Origin: Amorphochlora amoebiformis
Lineage: Eukaryota > Cercozoa > Chlorarachniophyceae
Reading direction: 5' to 3'
Assembly (NCBI GenBank): GCA_054601695.1
Contig: BAAHQB010000097.1
Location: forward strand, 186,001-250,000
DNA: 64,000 bases
The translations under genes and the position numbers were made by a program. The notes under the pieces were generated by a model, which had not been told where the DNA came from, did no database searches, and saw only the letters and a program-made list of their open reading frames with translations. Shown in pieces: positions 13,001 to 62,056 of this stretch (positions are counted from its first letter, which is position 1; every line of letters begins with the position of its first letter).

Positions 13001-13606
13001 TTATATTATATGTATATGTTGTATATATATATATGTATATATATATACATATATGTACATATATTTATAATTAATTACAATATGTACATTTGCACGTAGT
13101 GTATGAAAAACATAAAAATTAAATTATATAACTCGTTATGTATATATATATATATATATCATGTGTAATTTAAAGATATGTGTGCTATGTACATGTGTGC
13201 AGTACATTATGAGACACACATACAGATATATACAAATGGATCATTTCATAGATTAACATGTAGATAATATCTATGTATACATTTGTTTGTATACTTGATG
13301 CATGTTATGTGTATATAGCACCTGCAAGCCCCTGGCAACCTTATCGCTATACACCAAAAATCTTGCCATCTAGATGCAAATATACACAAATGTATGCATC
13401 ATATATTTAACACAGAATATGTTTGTATACGCACACATGTGGATATTTTTGTATGCTGTACAGAGTATAGATATGTGTTAGTCATATGCATGTTTATGTG
13501 TATGTATATACGTATATGTAAGAAGGTAGTTTTGATGCATATTGTATTGTTAGCACAAATATGTAAATATACATATATATATATATATATATATTAATGT
13601 ATATAT

Positions 13607-13639
<33 letters not shown>

Positions 13640-13759
13640 TGTATGTGGGTATGTTTATAATTATTTACCTATAGGAATAGATACATAAAATACATATAAT
13701 ATATATATATATATATACATATAAAAATATATACATATGTATATATATATATGCATATA

Positions 13760-13810
<51 letters not shown>

Positions 13811-13832
13811 CAATATATATATACATATACAT

Positions 13833-13867
<35 letters not shown>

Positions 13868-13948
13868 CGTAAGATGTGCATTAGTTCATATCATGTATAT
13901 GTACATACATATTATATATATGTATATATAGATATTATATATATTTAT

Positions 13949-13982
<34 letters not shown>

Positions 13983-14114
13983 ATGTATGCATATCGATGT
14001 ATAATATGTACAGCTTGTATAACTCCATATGTGTATGTATGTGTACAATATACATGCATACACATATATGTATATATGTATATATATATACATTGTATAC
14101 AGTATAATGTAATA

Positions 14115-14168
<54 letters not shown>

Positions 14169-14489
14169 TGTGTACAATGGCAATAGTTGCAGTAATAACA
14201 ATAATCATAACAATAATAAGATTTTAATGAATAATGATGGTAATTTTCCCATCATTTAAACCCACCTCTTTTGGGATAGGAAGCCCCAAATCACCTGACA
14301 CAATACACACGTAAATACATAGATGTACAGACATACATACATGCATATATAGTTATATATATATATTATGTACATTAGTGTAGATATAAATTCTTTGTAT
14401 ATATCGTATTTACATGCATACATAAATGCATAATTATAAGTATATGTGTACGTATGTATGATATATATATATATATATAATATATACAG

Positions 14490-14525
<36 letters not shown>

Positions 14526-15231
14526 ATTTATATAACCATATATGTGTACAAACACATGTACATCTATATATATATATATATGTACACACAGATACATATA
14601 TATATGTATGTATATATATATGTATATATGTATATATGTATATATATATATGTTTATATACATATGATGATATATTACCCATTCACACGCACACACACAC
14701 ATTCATACACTCACACACACACTTACCACTCCCTTCCCCCCCACTGTCCCCCTCGGAGCCACCCCCATCCGAAAAATTGAACAAAAGAGAAGATTTCCTC
14801 GCTATGAGCCCTGCGATCTCTGCCGTGACCGTACAAGCGAGAAATACATCCGCGGGTACGACTCGCTGGTAAGCTACCGCCCAGTAAACGCAGATCAAAA
14901 CGATTGGCAAAATTGTGGCCAGACGGGAGGGGAGGAGGGAGTTTGAGAGGGTGAAAAGCGTGGGGGGGGGGGGAGGCTGTAGATGATGGTCGGGTAGGTT
15001 TGGGGGTGGCGGGGGCGGGAGGGGTAGGGTTAGGTCTGATGTGTCGGTCGTGAATAGAATAAAATATTTGTGTGTGTTTTTTATATTTATCTACCACATA
15101 TGGTACACGTGCATGCTAGTGGATGTATATTCGTATGTATATCGATGAAGATATGTATTTATATATATATATTATATATATATATATAATATATACATTA
15201 ATATATATAATATTTACACACACACACATAT

Positions 15232-15267
<36 letters not shown>

Positions 15268-15471
15268 AAGTATATATACACATATGTATATATATATTAT
15301 ATATATGTAGAAAGATATATATATAAATATATATATGCATATGCATATATATATATATATATATATATATGTCTATCTATTATTTGTGCAGATATATTAC
15401 ATGTATATATATATTATAAATATATATATGTATATGTATTTTATATTATGTGTGTGTATATATATATACAA

Positions 15472-15523
<52 letters not shown>

Positions 15524-15607
15524 ATATATACACATATATACGATATACATACATATGATATTATACACACACATATATATATATATTTGCAATCTACGTA
15601 CATATAT

Positions 15608-15641
<34 letters not shown>

Positions 15642-15995
15642 TACATACATTATATGATAAATATTACATACGGATACATATATTTGTTGTTGATGTAGTC
15701 TCTTCTTCAGTAGTGTTCTTTCTTGTTCGTAGTATGTGGGCTATACACGACATTTGCATCGTGATAGACCGCTACGGTTCGTGAATTCCCTTTGCATTTT
15801 TGATGCATTGAAGGTGTGGTTTAAGTTTCGATGAAGTTGGCTAGTATGACGGATCATACCCCTCCATTGCGTACATCGATCACCACACACAGGGCAATGT
15901 GTTTATATGTTTATACATGTATATATGATATGATTTTTCTACATATGGATATATACATGTACAGTGTATATATGTACACATATGTATTCATATCA

Positions 15996-16041
<46 letters not shown>

Positions 16042-16046
16042 TGTAT

Positions 16047-16077
<31 letters not shown>

Positions 16078-17150
16078 TTACATGTATATGTTATATCTAT
16101 TTAAATACATGGAATCTATCTATACATACATATATATCTGTATCTACACATTTATATATGTCAATATATATATATATATATATACATATATATGTATATA
16201 TTTACATATATAATATATATATATAATACATCCATATATATATATATATACATAAATATTATGAATATGTACATATATTATTTATAAATACAGATATATA
16301 AACACATTTGGTATAATACATACAAATATATATTTACACACACACATATATATATAATATATGTTTATGTATATGTATATACACACACATAATAGTTGTA
16401 TACTTAAGTGCTTACCTTGTTTCTCCTCTCGAATGAAACCTCGTCTTCTTGACCTCAGCGATGCCAGGCTAACGGATTAGGGTTTAGGTTGGGGTGTGTT
16501 CTGGGGTTCATTCTCTCGTGGTTAACCATTAAACCTTGAAAATTGAGACAAAATGGTTAGTAAATAGCATGAAATACAAACTGAGGATTCGAGGGGTGGG
16601 AAAGAGAGAGAGAGAGGGAGAGATATGTAATTGAGAGAGCGGGACGGAAGGAAAATATAGAGAGCAATGACCTGGTCTTTGGATTCACTGGGAGGGGCAT
16701 TTTGGTTTGATTGCGTACTTGTATCCTCTGCTAAGATAGGGTACTAGTGTCACACTACAACTTGTTTCTGTACACCCCCGTTTCCCGGGAATACCCTTCT
16801 ATATACCCTCCGACCCTTTCAAATCATTTCATCCAGACCTCAGATACATCCGCCGCTCACAATCTTGCAGTTAGACGGGTCCATAGATTCCTCGCACTTA
16901 TTGGTGACACATATCCTCCGAATGGTGTCTATATTCCCCGAGAAACCTCTTACATATTACGCTAACCCCGCTCGGACATTGGAGAAATACCTCTGTCTCC
17001 AGCTTTCACCTCGGCTGTATCTTTACGCAACGGCTCATGACGGGTGATTCGATCCAAGCGGCTCTTCGATTGAGCGAGAATACGCCTTCTTCGCCGATCA
17101 CGACGTACTCGCTCCATTTTCGCTCGGGCGTCATCGTCTTCATCCCCCAT
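12315..17150 (-). CDS. GET2/CAML-like tail-anchored protein insertion factor (197 aa, 5 exons)
   Basis: Exons in transcript order: 17150-16991, 16453-16416, 14976-14727, 14294-14266, 12431-12315; 594 nt, all in phase, GT-AG. The N-terminus is acidic (MGDEDDD), then has the strongly basic motif [20 protein letters not shown] followed by LDRIT. In GET2/CAML proteins this type of cytosolic RERR...SRLxxIT element contacts the GET3 ATPase. Exon 3 encodes a proline run and two hydrophobic segments ([17 protein letters not shown] and [16 protein letters not shown]), then a Gly/Ser/Asp loop. The last exon gives a third segment ([20 protein letters not shown]) near the C-terminus. A basic N-terminus plus three C-terminal membrane segments matches the family topology (an ER membrane receptor with GET1). 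Identity is inferred from motif and topology. The weakest junction is the 38-nt exon 2. Confidence 0.72.
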
Positions 17151-17257
17151 TGTGTCACGTTGGTATGTCACACTTTGCAGCGCAGAATTGTTGGGTACCA
17201 CATATATCTTTTCGGCTCAAGAATCATGAAATTTTCAAACTTGCCTTGGGGCTTGGG
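17151..17257. promoter_or_regulatory. Compact divergent promoter region between GET2-like and cathepsin C genes
   Basis: Only 107 bases separate the start codon of the minus-strand gene (17150) from the plus-strand cathepsin C start (17258). There is no microsatellite in it. No TATA box is evident; it must hold both 5' UTRs and any shared promoter. Confidence 0.5.
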
Positions 17258-32698
<15,441 letters not shown>

Positions 32699-32699
32699 C

Positions 32700-32905
32700 C
32701 CTCGCACGCCAATCGTCATCGTGAAAAATTTCGTCACTTTTATAACGGGCCGCGACGCTACGGGTCGGTGTGACGGGCCGCAATATCACGGTGATACGGC
32801 TGGGACGACATGGCAATCGTGTTCATGAAGACCTTCGTCAAATTTAAGATATGCCGCGACGTTACGGGTCGGGGTGACGGGCCGCGATGTTACGGTGGTA
32901 CGGGT
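32700..32905 (+). repeat. Two-copy GC-rich repeat (about 105-bp unit) just after cathepsin C
   Basis: Units at about 32708-32799 and 32812-32904 share 'cgcgac-g-tacgggtcgg' and 'tgacgggccgc' followed by '-tacggtg-tacgg'. Possibly 3' UTR or an intergenic element. Confidence 0.75.
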
Positions 32906-33036
32906 TGCGGGTGACGATTTGCGTGTGAGTTGGGCCCTAGTAGCTCGCGTAAGCTAAGGAGCCTGAGGTTTAATGAAGTTGATGAGGCTAATGGACTCGA
33001 TATTTAATTTCTCTAATGTTTACATTTGGTCATTGA

Positions 33037-33223
33037 GATATGTGTATAGTTATATTTGTACAACATATATATATATATATATATATGTCTGTATGTATAC
33101 ACGTATATTAATATATATATTAAGGTATAATTGTATACATAATATGTATGTGCATTTACATAATAAACATGCCAGCATACAATTGTACAATGTAAACACC
33201 GCTAAACACCATCACATCTATTA

Positions 33224-33255
<32 letters not shown>

Positions 33256-33276
33256 GCATACATATATTTATATAAG

Positions 33277-33340
<64 letters not shown>

Positions 33341-33369
33341 TACATACATATGTGTATAGTTATATTTAT

Positions 33370-33414
<45 letters not shown>

Positions 33415-33527
33415 ACGCGTATATCAACATATAATAAGGTATAATTATATACATAATATGTATGTGCATTTACATAATAAACATACCAGCATACAATTGT
33501 ACAATGTAAACACCATCACATCTATTA

Positions 33528-33540
<13 letters not shown>
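33037..33540 (+). repeat. Direct duplication of a roughly 200-bp intergenic block
   Basis: 33037-33236 and 33349-33540 share 'gtgtatagttatattt', 'aaggtataatt', 'gtatgtgcatttacataata' and 'ccagcatacaattgtacaat' up to the same CA run. An AT microsatellite lies between the two copies. Confidence 0.88.
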
Positions 33541-33606
<66 letters not shown>

Positions 33607-33689
33607 AGCATATATATATATATACATATAGTGATATATATATATATATATATATTATTATACATACATACATATATATATACTAGATA

Positions 33690-34117
33690 TATATATATAT
33701 ATATATATATATATCTAGATGTGTATATATCTATGTATATATTTAGATATATATCGTATTACATATCAATCTTTATACACCAGTTATCTAGGTTATGTAG
33801 GTCATAACTCATGATGTCGAGATCTACCAAAAAGGAATTCACACTAATCTATAGCAATGGTGATATGATTGATATCTATTATACAACTTAGTAATATCTA
33901 GAATATATATATGAAAATCTAATTTATATCTACATAATTATACAATAGTAACAATACTAGAATACAGACTCTCTAGCTCTGCTTGGGTACTAATTTCTAG
34001 AATTTACATGATACGACGTACATAATTCTAGAATTAATCGTATATAATTTACAGTATATTTTATATACGTGTATAGTATGTAATATTGTACATATTAATA
34101 CACATATGCATATATAT

Positions 34118-34149
<32 letters not shown>

Positions 34150-34560
34150 CATTTCTAGATTTGTATGAAAATTGTTACACACGCATATCTTAACTTTTTC
34201 TAGTTTTTCTTAAGTATTTTCCGGGCTCATTTTTCAAATTTATAAACTTTCAACAATAATCAGTAATTATTATCAGAATGTATCATTATGGACTGTATTG
34301 CATAATCATTTGATAAGCTGAGGCTGGTACAAACGATGGGAACTCAAATTCACAATGGTTCCATCCAAAGTATTGAAATTTTCTATCATTTCAAACACAT
34401 ATTTTCCACCCCGAGAGAGTATCTTGAATCGAGACGCCACTGCCATCTTCCAGGTTGGCGACAGAGCTCAATATCTTGCTGAGGGCGAAAACCCTACAAG
34501 AAATATCGAGTTGTCAGATTTCGATCTCGTCGACCCCCATCTCTTCGCGCACTTGCCAGC
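33690..34560. other. Intergenic stretch without a supported gene
   Basis: Ordinary AT-rich sequence with many CTAGA words around 33690-34040 and one AT run near 34120. Short open frames exist from 34355 onward on the + strand, but codon sense and splice support are lacking. I see no RNA gene. Confidence 0.45.
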
Positions 34561-34565
34561 GTATC

Positions 34566-35240
34566 TTGTAGTAGTAGGATGAGCAAACGACCTTGATAGC
34601 TCCCTTGGTTCATATAGCACCGGCTGGAGCATAGAAGATATACTTCATGCAGAAACTGTGCCCTTCTGTTCCGACCCCACGCTCCATCTGCTCGCGCAGC
34701 TGCTCGGTGGATCTGATGGGGATCTTGTCCCGCGTATCATCGTCTTGTTTGTCGTCCCCATCGAGATAGTACAGCTCATCCATCTGAGACAGCTTTAGTG
34801 GCTTGTGGACAACTTCGAGGATCACGCAGCGATTCTCCATCTCAGACTCCGGCAGCTTGATCATTCGGACGACTGAACCGCGTGAGCCGGATGAGATCCA
34901 CCACCCAGTACTGGCCACCTTCAGCGAGGTAGGGCCCAATGCGACGAGAGATTATGACGTCAGTGGAGCCCTCCAGATACAAATCCGACTGAGTCTTCTC
35001 TCCCTATTCGTCTCCCATATGTTTGGCTTGCGGTGTTTCGAAGGCCATCCTGGCTTTCTTCGCGTGCCTTCCACCGGACTTGTCAGCAACTCTCTTGCGG
35101 CTGGAGCTAGGGACATCATCAACGCTTTCGCTCTTGGTGTCGTCGTAGTTTCTCGCCCTGTAGCTCTTGGACTCCTCCTTAGACTTTTGACGGTTGGCCG
35201 TGCTTTCCGAAAAACTAAGGTTTTACTTCTGATTTTTTTT
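34566..35240 (-). pseudogene. Broken coding-like sequence (minus strand)
   Basis: Read on the minus strand, three consecutive open pieces look like one hydrophilic protein. Piece one (about 35215-34935) runs from SESTANRQKSKEESKSYR to RRIGPYLAEGGQYWVVDLI with an in-frame TAG. After a frame change, piece two (about 34872-34610) includes RMIKLPESEMENRCVILEVV and YYLDGDDKQDDDTRDKIP and ends FYAPAGA. After another change, piece three reads TKGAIKVVCSSYYYKIRW to VDEIEI and stop. There are no introns. This may be a decayed gene or sequence errors; the family was not recognised. The antisense 149-codon frame at 34803-35252 is taken as a shadow. Confidence 0.42.
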
Positions 35241-35417
35241 TCGGCCGCATAAAAATCTAATCAATAGTTGGATATTTTACCTAAACTTATTGAAATGAGT
35301 TTATTTTCCTTAATTTATCGGCTTGGACATGTCACGTGTCGCTTCCGACCGGCTTGACTCTGCCGAAATTTTCTGAAAATTTCCACGTGAAGATTCCCAG
35401 ACCTTGCTGGAGGAACC

Positions 35418-36980
35418 ATGAGCGCGACTGCGCCTGTCGTGAATGACATCACAGACCTCAATGCCAAGATGAAGGGGATGAACATGAAGAAAACCAAAAA
35501 AGAAAGACCGCGGGTTGGAGATTACTTCTTGGGACGCAAATTGGGCGGAGGTAAAATTATCGAAATCTAATCCCATAGACGACTTTGAGGCCTATTGCTT
35601 TTCCAGGCGCCACGGCCATCGCGCTCATTGGAAAACACGTAGAGTCTGGGGATAAAGTCGCCTTAAAAGTCCTCTTCAAGCTGAAGCAGAACAGGAACCG
35701 TGTCCGGTAAGCTCCGTTTACATCGGAGAGAAAAAATTGGTTCTGACATGACGTTACGCAGGCAAGTCGAGAATGAGCTCAAAGCTCTGGGTGCTGTCAA
35801 ACATAAGAATGTCGTCCAACTTCTTTCCGTGGATTATGAGGGCCAATATCCTCACAAGGACGGGAGCAAGACCGACGCCGCTATCATCGCCCTGGAACTG
35901 TGCGAAAATGGAGAGCTCTTCGATTACCTTATGCACACGGGCTCATTCTCGGACGACGTCGCTCGCGCCTATTTCCACCAACTAATCGAGGGTCTGCTTG
36001 CTTGCCACAGTGTTGGAGTCGTGCATCGAGATCTCAAGCCGGATAATCTGCTTCTCGACAAGAAGTTCCTGCTTAAAATCGCTGACTTCGGTTTCGCGTC
36101 CATGCCAGAGGCGGGGGAGATGCACACGTGCGTCGGCACTGAGAAATATATGGCTCCAGAAGTCGTCAAAGGGCTTAGTTACAAGAAGGGCTGCGATGTC
36201 TGGTCTTGCGGAGTAATTCTGTTCGTCATGTACGCTGGATATCCCCCTTACGTTGCCCCGAACCGGAACGACTGGTGGTTCGACAAGCTGTTGAAGGGAA
36301 ATTTCAAGTATTTCTGGATGGCCCACGAGCAACAGCGCAAATTTGACGCCGAATTCAAGGACCTCATCAACAAGATGCTGACGGCGGACGAGGAAAAGCG
36401 TGTCACTTTAGAGGGAATCCAGAAGCACCCGTGGTACATCAAGAAAAAACCACTCGAACAGGAAGACTTGGTGAAAGAACTCCAGCGCAGGAAGCCTCAA
36501 GTGGACAATGCGAAACTTGAGGAGGGTTTGGAGAGAAAAAATAACAGCGTGGAATTTGCAGCAGGCATGCGCGCTTTTGGGGGGGGGAGGTCTATTGGGG
36601 TTGTGCCAACCACCCCGAAGCTCGTGGAGCTCGATTTCAAATCCCTCCCCGAAGCTCAGGACTACGAACCCGAGATGAAAAGCTACACAACCGTCCGAAG
36701 TGTCAAAGCTGCCCCCAACACCCTTCAGTACGTCCTCACCATCCTACAATCCTTCGGAGTAAAATACTCCAGAGATGGCTACAATGTGGAAGGTACCCTG
36801 CAGCAAGCTGACGGGAAGCTGGAATTCGCTTGCGATACTTTCGCTGAGGGGAAGGAGAAGTCTATCGTCGAGTTCCGTCGCCTAAATGGTAGCTTCCATT
36901 CTTATAGGAAATTCTTCCAGGCTGTCCATGATAAACTCGGCCGTCTTGAACCTAAGCAGAAAGCGGAGAGCAAATCGTGA
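35418..36980 (+). CDS. Ser/Thr protein kinase, CAMK/AMPK-CIPK type, with C-terminal KA1-like domain (483 aa)
   Basis: Three exons: 35418-35550, 35607-35706, 35762-36980 (TGA), with introns of only 56 and 55 nt and no microsatellite. The kinase domain (about 35-290) has a P-loop KLGGGATA, catalytic Lys65 (VALKV), a helix-C Glu83, HRDLKPDN (Asp168), DFGFA (Asp186) and an activation loop with Thr200 before GTEKYMAPE; all catalytic residues are present. A CAMK-type lobe follows, up to HPWY. After a linker with a glycine run, the last about 85 residues (TLQYVLTILQSFGVKYSR ... VEFRRLNGSFHSYRKFFQAV) resemble the KA1 domain of MARK/AMPK/CIPK kinases, a membrane-binding or autoinhibitory module. It probably acts in cytosolic or membrane-proximal signalling; substrates cannot be read from sequence. 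An insertion of about 12 residues (EGQYPHKDGSKT) lies between beta4 and beta5. Confidence 0.93.
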
Positions 36981-37115
36981 CTCCAGAGCAGGCAAGGAGC
37001 AATTTAGTAGCTCCAAACATGCTTGCTGTTCGTCGAATGTTTAATGGGGATCACGACCGTCAATCAAACCTCGATGTGTTCATCATTTACATATGTTTGC
37101 AAATATGCGGTATGT

Positions 37116-37163
<48 letters not shown>

Positions 37164-37191
37164 GTATATGATATTTTTACATACATCTATG

Positions 37192-37270
<79 letters not shown>

Positions 37271-37437
37271 ATATATATATTTATATATATATATATAGAT
37301 ATATATATATGTATATATTATATATATGTGTATGTATGTATAGTTACATATATTTATGCTAGTATAAATATATCATAGTATTATCTATTATCTAACTTTT
37401 ATGTATGTGTATAATATCTAGAATATGTATGTTTGTA

Positions 37438-37529
<92 letters not shown>

Positions 37530-37556
37530 ATATGTGTATACTCTCACATATATATA

Positions 37557-37605
<49 letters not shown>

Positions 37606-38177
37606 TATTATGCACACATATGATATAATATACGGTATATGTGTGAATACTGCTAGTACTACACATGTTTATTTTTTTTATACATGATCATGACTCGACC
37701 ACTTGTACTGGATATATGCATACGTACGCGTCACGGCGTACCTCAATCACACAATAATCGGGCCTTGTACAGTCTTTGTTTTACAATACTAATCAATACG
37801 TATACCATCAAGTTGCACGTATGAGTACAATACGTATTTATGTCAGACGCACTACGGTACGTACGTATCATATCTTAAGTCTTGCCTATGATCATCGGAC
37901 CATGATCATAACATACGTATGTGTTATACTGAAGTTAACCTTATGATCATGATCATGGGTGCGTACGTATACGTACGTACTGATACACGCACATATGTTT
38001 TCGCTTGATTGTACTATGATGATAAGTTTTGTCATCATTGTATTTACAGTTACATGGCTATGGTGGTAGTTCTTTTGTGAACAGCACACCCACAACAAAG
38101 AACCCTCCAGACGTAATTATTCTCTAGGTTAAGTTTACACAACTTGACTCGTTACTTGAGTGATATATTCTAGATAT

Positions 38178-38208
<31 letters not shown>

Positions 38209-38394
38209 TATATATATCTAGTATATATATGTACATATATATATTAGCAAGCGTAGTATAGTATAGTGAAGTACGATCATTAAGTGGACTGAACGACCAC
38301 GATACGAAGCGATAATTATACAAATGACACGACGTCACGACGGCGTAGGCGTAGGCGAAGCCGAAGCCGGAGCCGGAGCAGGAGTGGAATGCGA

Positions 38395-38440
<46 letters not shown>

Positions 38441-38586
38441 ATGTATATACGTATATATTTACATCACACACAACCACAATATTGATCCCTCGCACCTTGG
38501 ACAATTTCCAAATGATTCACTTTACCACATACAGGCGCAATGGCTGACATCAACTAGATCAACAACAATTCCATGAGTTAAACTAG
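36981..38586. other. Convergent intergenic region, kinase to HAD gene
   Basis: AT microsatellite fills 37110-37620. From 37690 to 38100 the sequence is rich in short palindromes (GTACGTAC, TGATCATGATCA, TACGTATACGTA). About 38340-38390 is a GC-rich hexanucleotide run (GGCGTA, then GAAGCC, then GGAGCC). No gene was found. Confidence 0.6.
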
Positions 38587-58548
<19,962 letters not shown>

Positions 58549-58664
58549 CTAAATGTGCATGTGTATATGTATGTGTATGTGTTCATTTTTGGTATTTTTT
58601 GTGTATACTTGTATAAATGTGTACATATGTATATACACACACGCATAAATATATCTATCTATCT

Positions 58665-58709
<45 letters not shown>

Positions 58710-58743
58710 TGTAAATATGCATATATATATATATATATTATAA

Positions 58744-58873
<130 letters not shown>

Positions 58874-58887
58874 TATAAATATAAATA

Positions 58888-58918
<31 letters not shown>

Positions 58919-58988
58919 ATATATATATATATGTATATATAAATGTATGTTATAATGAGAATGTTAAATATACATATATATACATATA

Positions 58989-59035
<47 letters not shown>

Positions 59036-59139
59036 AAATATATGTGTATATATGTGTACAAATGTGCATATAATATCACACATGTATATACACATATATA
59101 ATGTTTACACATATATACATATATACATATATTACATAT

Positions 59140-59185
<46 letters not shown>

Positions 59186-59237
59186 ATATATACACACATA
59201 CATAGACATACACATATATACACACATAAATGCGCAA

Positions 59238-59357
<120 letters not shown>

Positions 59358-59486
59358 CACATATATATGTATGTTACATGTGTACATATACATTAATACA
59401 TATAATATATATATATATATATATTAATACATATAATATATATCTATATATATATATAAACTTAGTATATTCCTGCATACATACGC

Positions 59487-59522
<36 letters not shown>

Positions 59523-59529
59523 ATATATA

Positions 59530-59576
<47 letters not shown>

Positions 59577-59664
59577 GTATATCATATGATATTATATATA
59601 TTTATACACCTAGTATATATATATATATATATATATATGGGTGTATATATATATATATAATATT

Positions 59665-59700
<36 letters not shown>

Positions 59701-59743
59701 ATATGTATATTGTGTGCATATATGTACTTTATGTGTGTGTGTC

Positions 59744-59842
<99 letters not shown>

Positions 59843-59945
59843 AAATATAATATATATATATATATATATATATTTACATATATAACACATATATATATAT
59901 ACATATATATTATTATGTAAATATATAATGCATATCTCAAGATAT

Positions 59946-60040
<95 letters not shown>

Positions 60041-60184
60041 GTATATATTTTTAGATAAATAAGTGTTTTATATGTGAGTATTCGTGGTGTGTGAGGAGTG
60101 AGTATTTAGGTATTTGTGGTTGGAATTGCCGCTTAAATTTTATTTTCATTTTTGCGTGCAAATATCGCAGTAATCATTGTAGTA

Positions 60185-61862
60185 TTATAGTACATACCGA
60201 GCAGGTGTGAGGAGGTCGTTGTCCTTGATCTTATAGAAGAGGAGAGGAAGATTGATGTTCGTCAGGATGTAGTTTAGCTGAAACACACCAAATGGCTGAG
60301 CATAAGCTAGCAAGTGCCATGGCCGGAAGGACACAGCAGCTAGACACCGTCTAGCAGTGGCATGAAATAAGGTTGTATAGTGAATGAAGAGGCAAGCAAG
60401 GGAGCGCAATGATCAGTCTACCTCGTCGCTCGAAGCCGTCGATAGAATATATAAGATCTCCCGCTCCCTGCGTAGGATGTCCTGAAAATGAGGAGGCAAA
60501 AATACAATGTCAAGATGCAATGAAATTAGGACATTGCTCGATGTACACATATTGTGTCTACCAATTGATTCCATGTCTTAAGAGCCGCAAACTTGTAATC
60601 TAGCAACTTCAAGCAATTTTTCACCCGCTTAAGCTTGGCTCGGGCGCTGTCGACTGTGAACAGGAAAAAATGAAAGAAATTACATTAAATTAGCTTCGGA
60701 ACTTACCCAGCTCTGGGCTAAAGAGAGCAGAGGTATATCTTCGCTTGAGTTCCTTACGCGCAGTCACTCGAGCACCAAGGTTGCGACGAGCAAAGTCCCT
60801 GGTGGAGTGTCAAGGGACTCAGGCGGGTAAATCTCACGGCTCATACCTGTTACCTTTCCCAGTGGTTGACGTAGAGAGTGAAGATAAAAATGATGATGAT
60901 CCCGGTTCGTGGATACCACGAGCCAAAACCCAGCGGTGAATCTCTGGCGAATATCACACCTACGATGTTCCTGTAGTCAGCCTTCCTTCCCCTATTCCAT
61001 GCTACCAGCTAGATAACCATGTAAAACGTGTATTGGTCATACCTGCGGCAAAAAGAGCAGCAACTGCACACCAAAATCGATTCTCACTCTCCCGGTATCG
61101 GTGCCACCATCCCCTGCAAAACACAGCAAACAGTTTTCAAAGAATGTCTTCAAATACACGATAAGGGCCCTAAGTTACGATTTCAGTCCCCTGTTCCTAT
61201 TTTATGCAACCATGAAGCCTGTTCCGTCATTATGAATACGACGCTTAGCCCAAGACAAACTGAGAAAATAAGAGAGCAAACATTCATCAGAAGCCGTCGT
61301 CCCACTTAATACGCCCTTGTGGTGTTCAAATTTCACCAATAAATCTTTGGAAAACTTTCCACTGAGGATATCAAATCGACACGCTCAAGAGGAATCGACT
61401 TCCATTGCAATATATTTTCTTGAAGAGGAAGAATTCAGCACTTACAGAGCGAGTTCCCCATGACGAATGGCGCATTTCTCGTAGCAGTAACGATAATAAC
61501 GATCACAGCGAAAAGGGCAGTCAGGATGAGCCCTATCAGGGTCGACTGAGCACCATAGACAAACGGAATCAAAACAATAATTGCTGAAGAAATTATTGTG
61601 CTTATCAAGGCCCTCCCCCAATCCCCCTACCGATCTCGCTCCCACTACAATCCGACTAGCAGTATAACTAGATTTTCCCCCCTGAGATTGGCGTATGCTG
61701 AGAGTTCATACCTTGTCCTTCACCATACCGGGGTCCAACCAGCGCCTGGAGCCCCCACCAAGGCCAACCCCGAATCGGAGATACTCTTTTGTGATGTGCC
61801 ACTGTGTCACGATATGAACCACTGCGTGACGCACAGCCGACAGCGTGCGGTGTACACAACAT
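60185..61862 (-). CDS. Multi-pass membrane protein, unknown family (about 283 aa, or N-terminus of the HAD protein)
   Basis: Exons in transcript order: 61862-61712, 61583-61446, 61113-61043, 61008-60854, 60798-60707, 60653-60562, 60481-60422, 60277-60198. All are in phase with good GT-AG sites and short introns. Hydrophobic segments: IIVLIPFVYGAQSTLIGLIL continuing into TALFAVIVIIVTA (long enough for two passes), VQLLLFLPQLVAW, and RTGIIIIFIFTLYV. A basic, helical cytosolic region follows (ARRNLGARVTARKELKRRY, KTWNQLDILRREREILYIL). If the last exon reads through, it stops at 60185 (LLTPARYVL), giving 283 aa. If the strong donor GTATGT after 60198 is used, it splices in phase to 58548 and makes a fusion of about 1035 aa with the HAD protein. 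The first exon frame is uncertain: another frame (TKEYLRFGVGL) could join using an earlier donor. Confidence 0.6.
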
Positions 61863-62056
61863 CTAATGTTATATTAACCTCTAATATCTCAATTAGAGGT
61901 TATAATACAATAAAACCTTCAGTTTCGTCCGTTTCGGTATTTAACCCAAAACCAAATTGTGGCGGGTGGTCCCGGAGAACACCCGAAGGTCTCACCTCTT
62001 CTGATCCCCCCTGGCCCCTTCCGGACACGATAACGACCCGAAATAAAACGATAGGC
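61863..62056. promoter_or_regulatory. Divergent promoter region
   Basis: About 194 bases separate the inferred minus-strand start (61862) from the plus-strand ATG at 62057. Mixed composition, no microsatellite, with a palindrome-like 'taacctctaa ... ttagaggtta' at 61877-61901. Confidence 0.45.

Noticed and set aside
16830-17047. Plus-strand exon-like frame (ending ATAHDG) with possible partners at 14739-14869 and 15734-15779
   Set aside because: All but the small 15734-15779 piece overlap the minus-strand GET2-like exons, which carry a recognisable basic motif and membrane segments; taken as antisense shadows.
34803-35252. 149-codon plus-strand open frame before the kinase
   Set aside because: No splice or start context and no domain sense. 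The opposite strand shows a more protein-like, though broken, reading.
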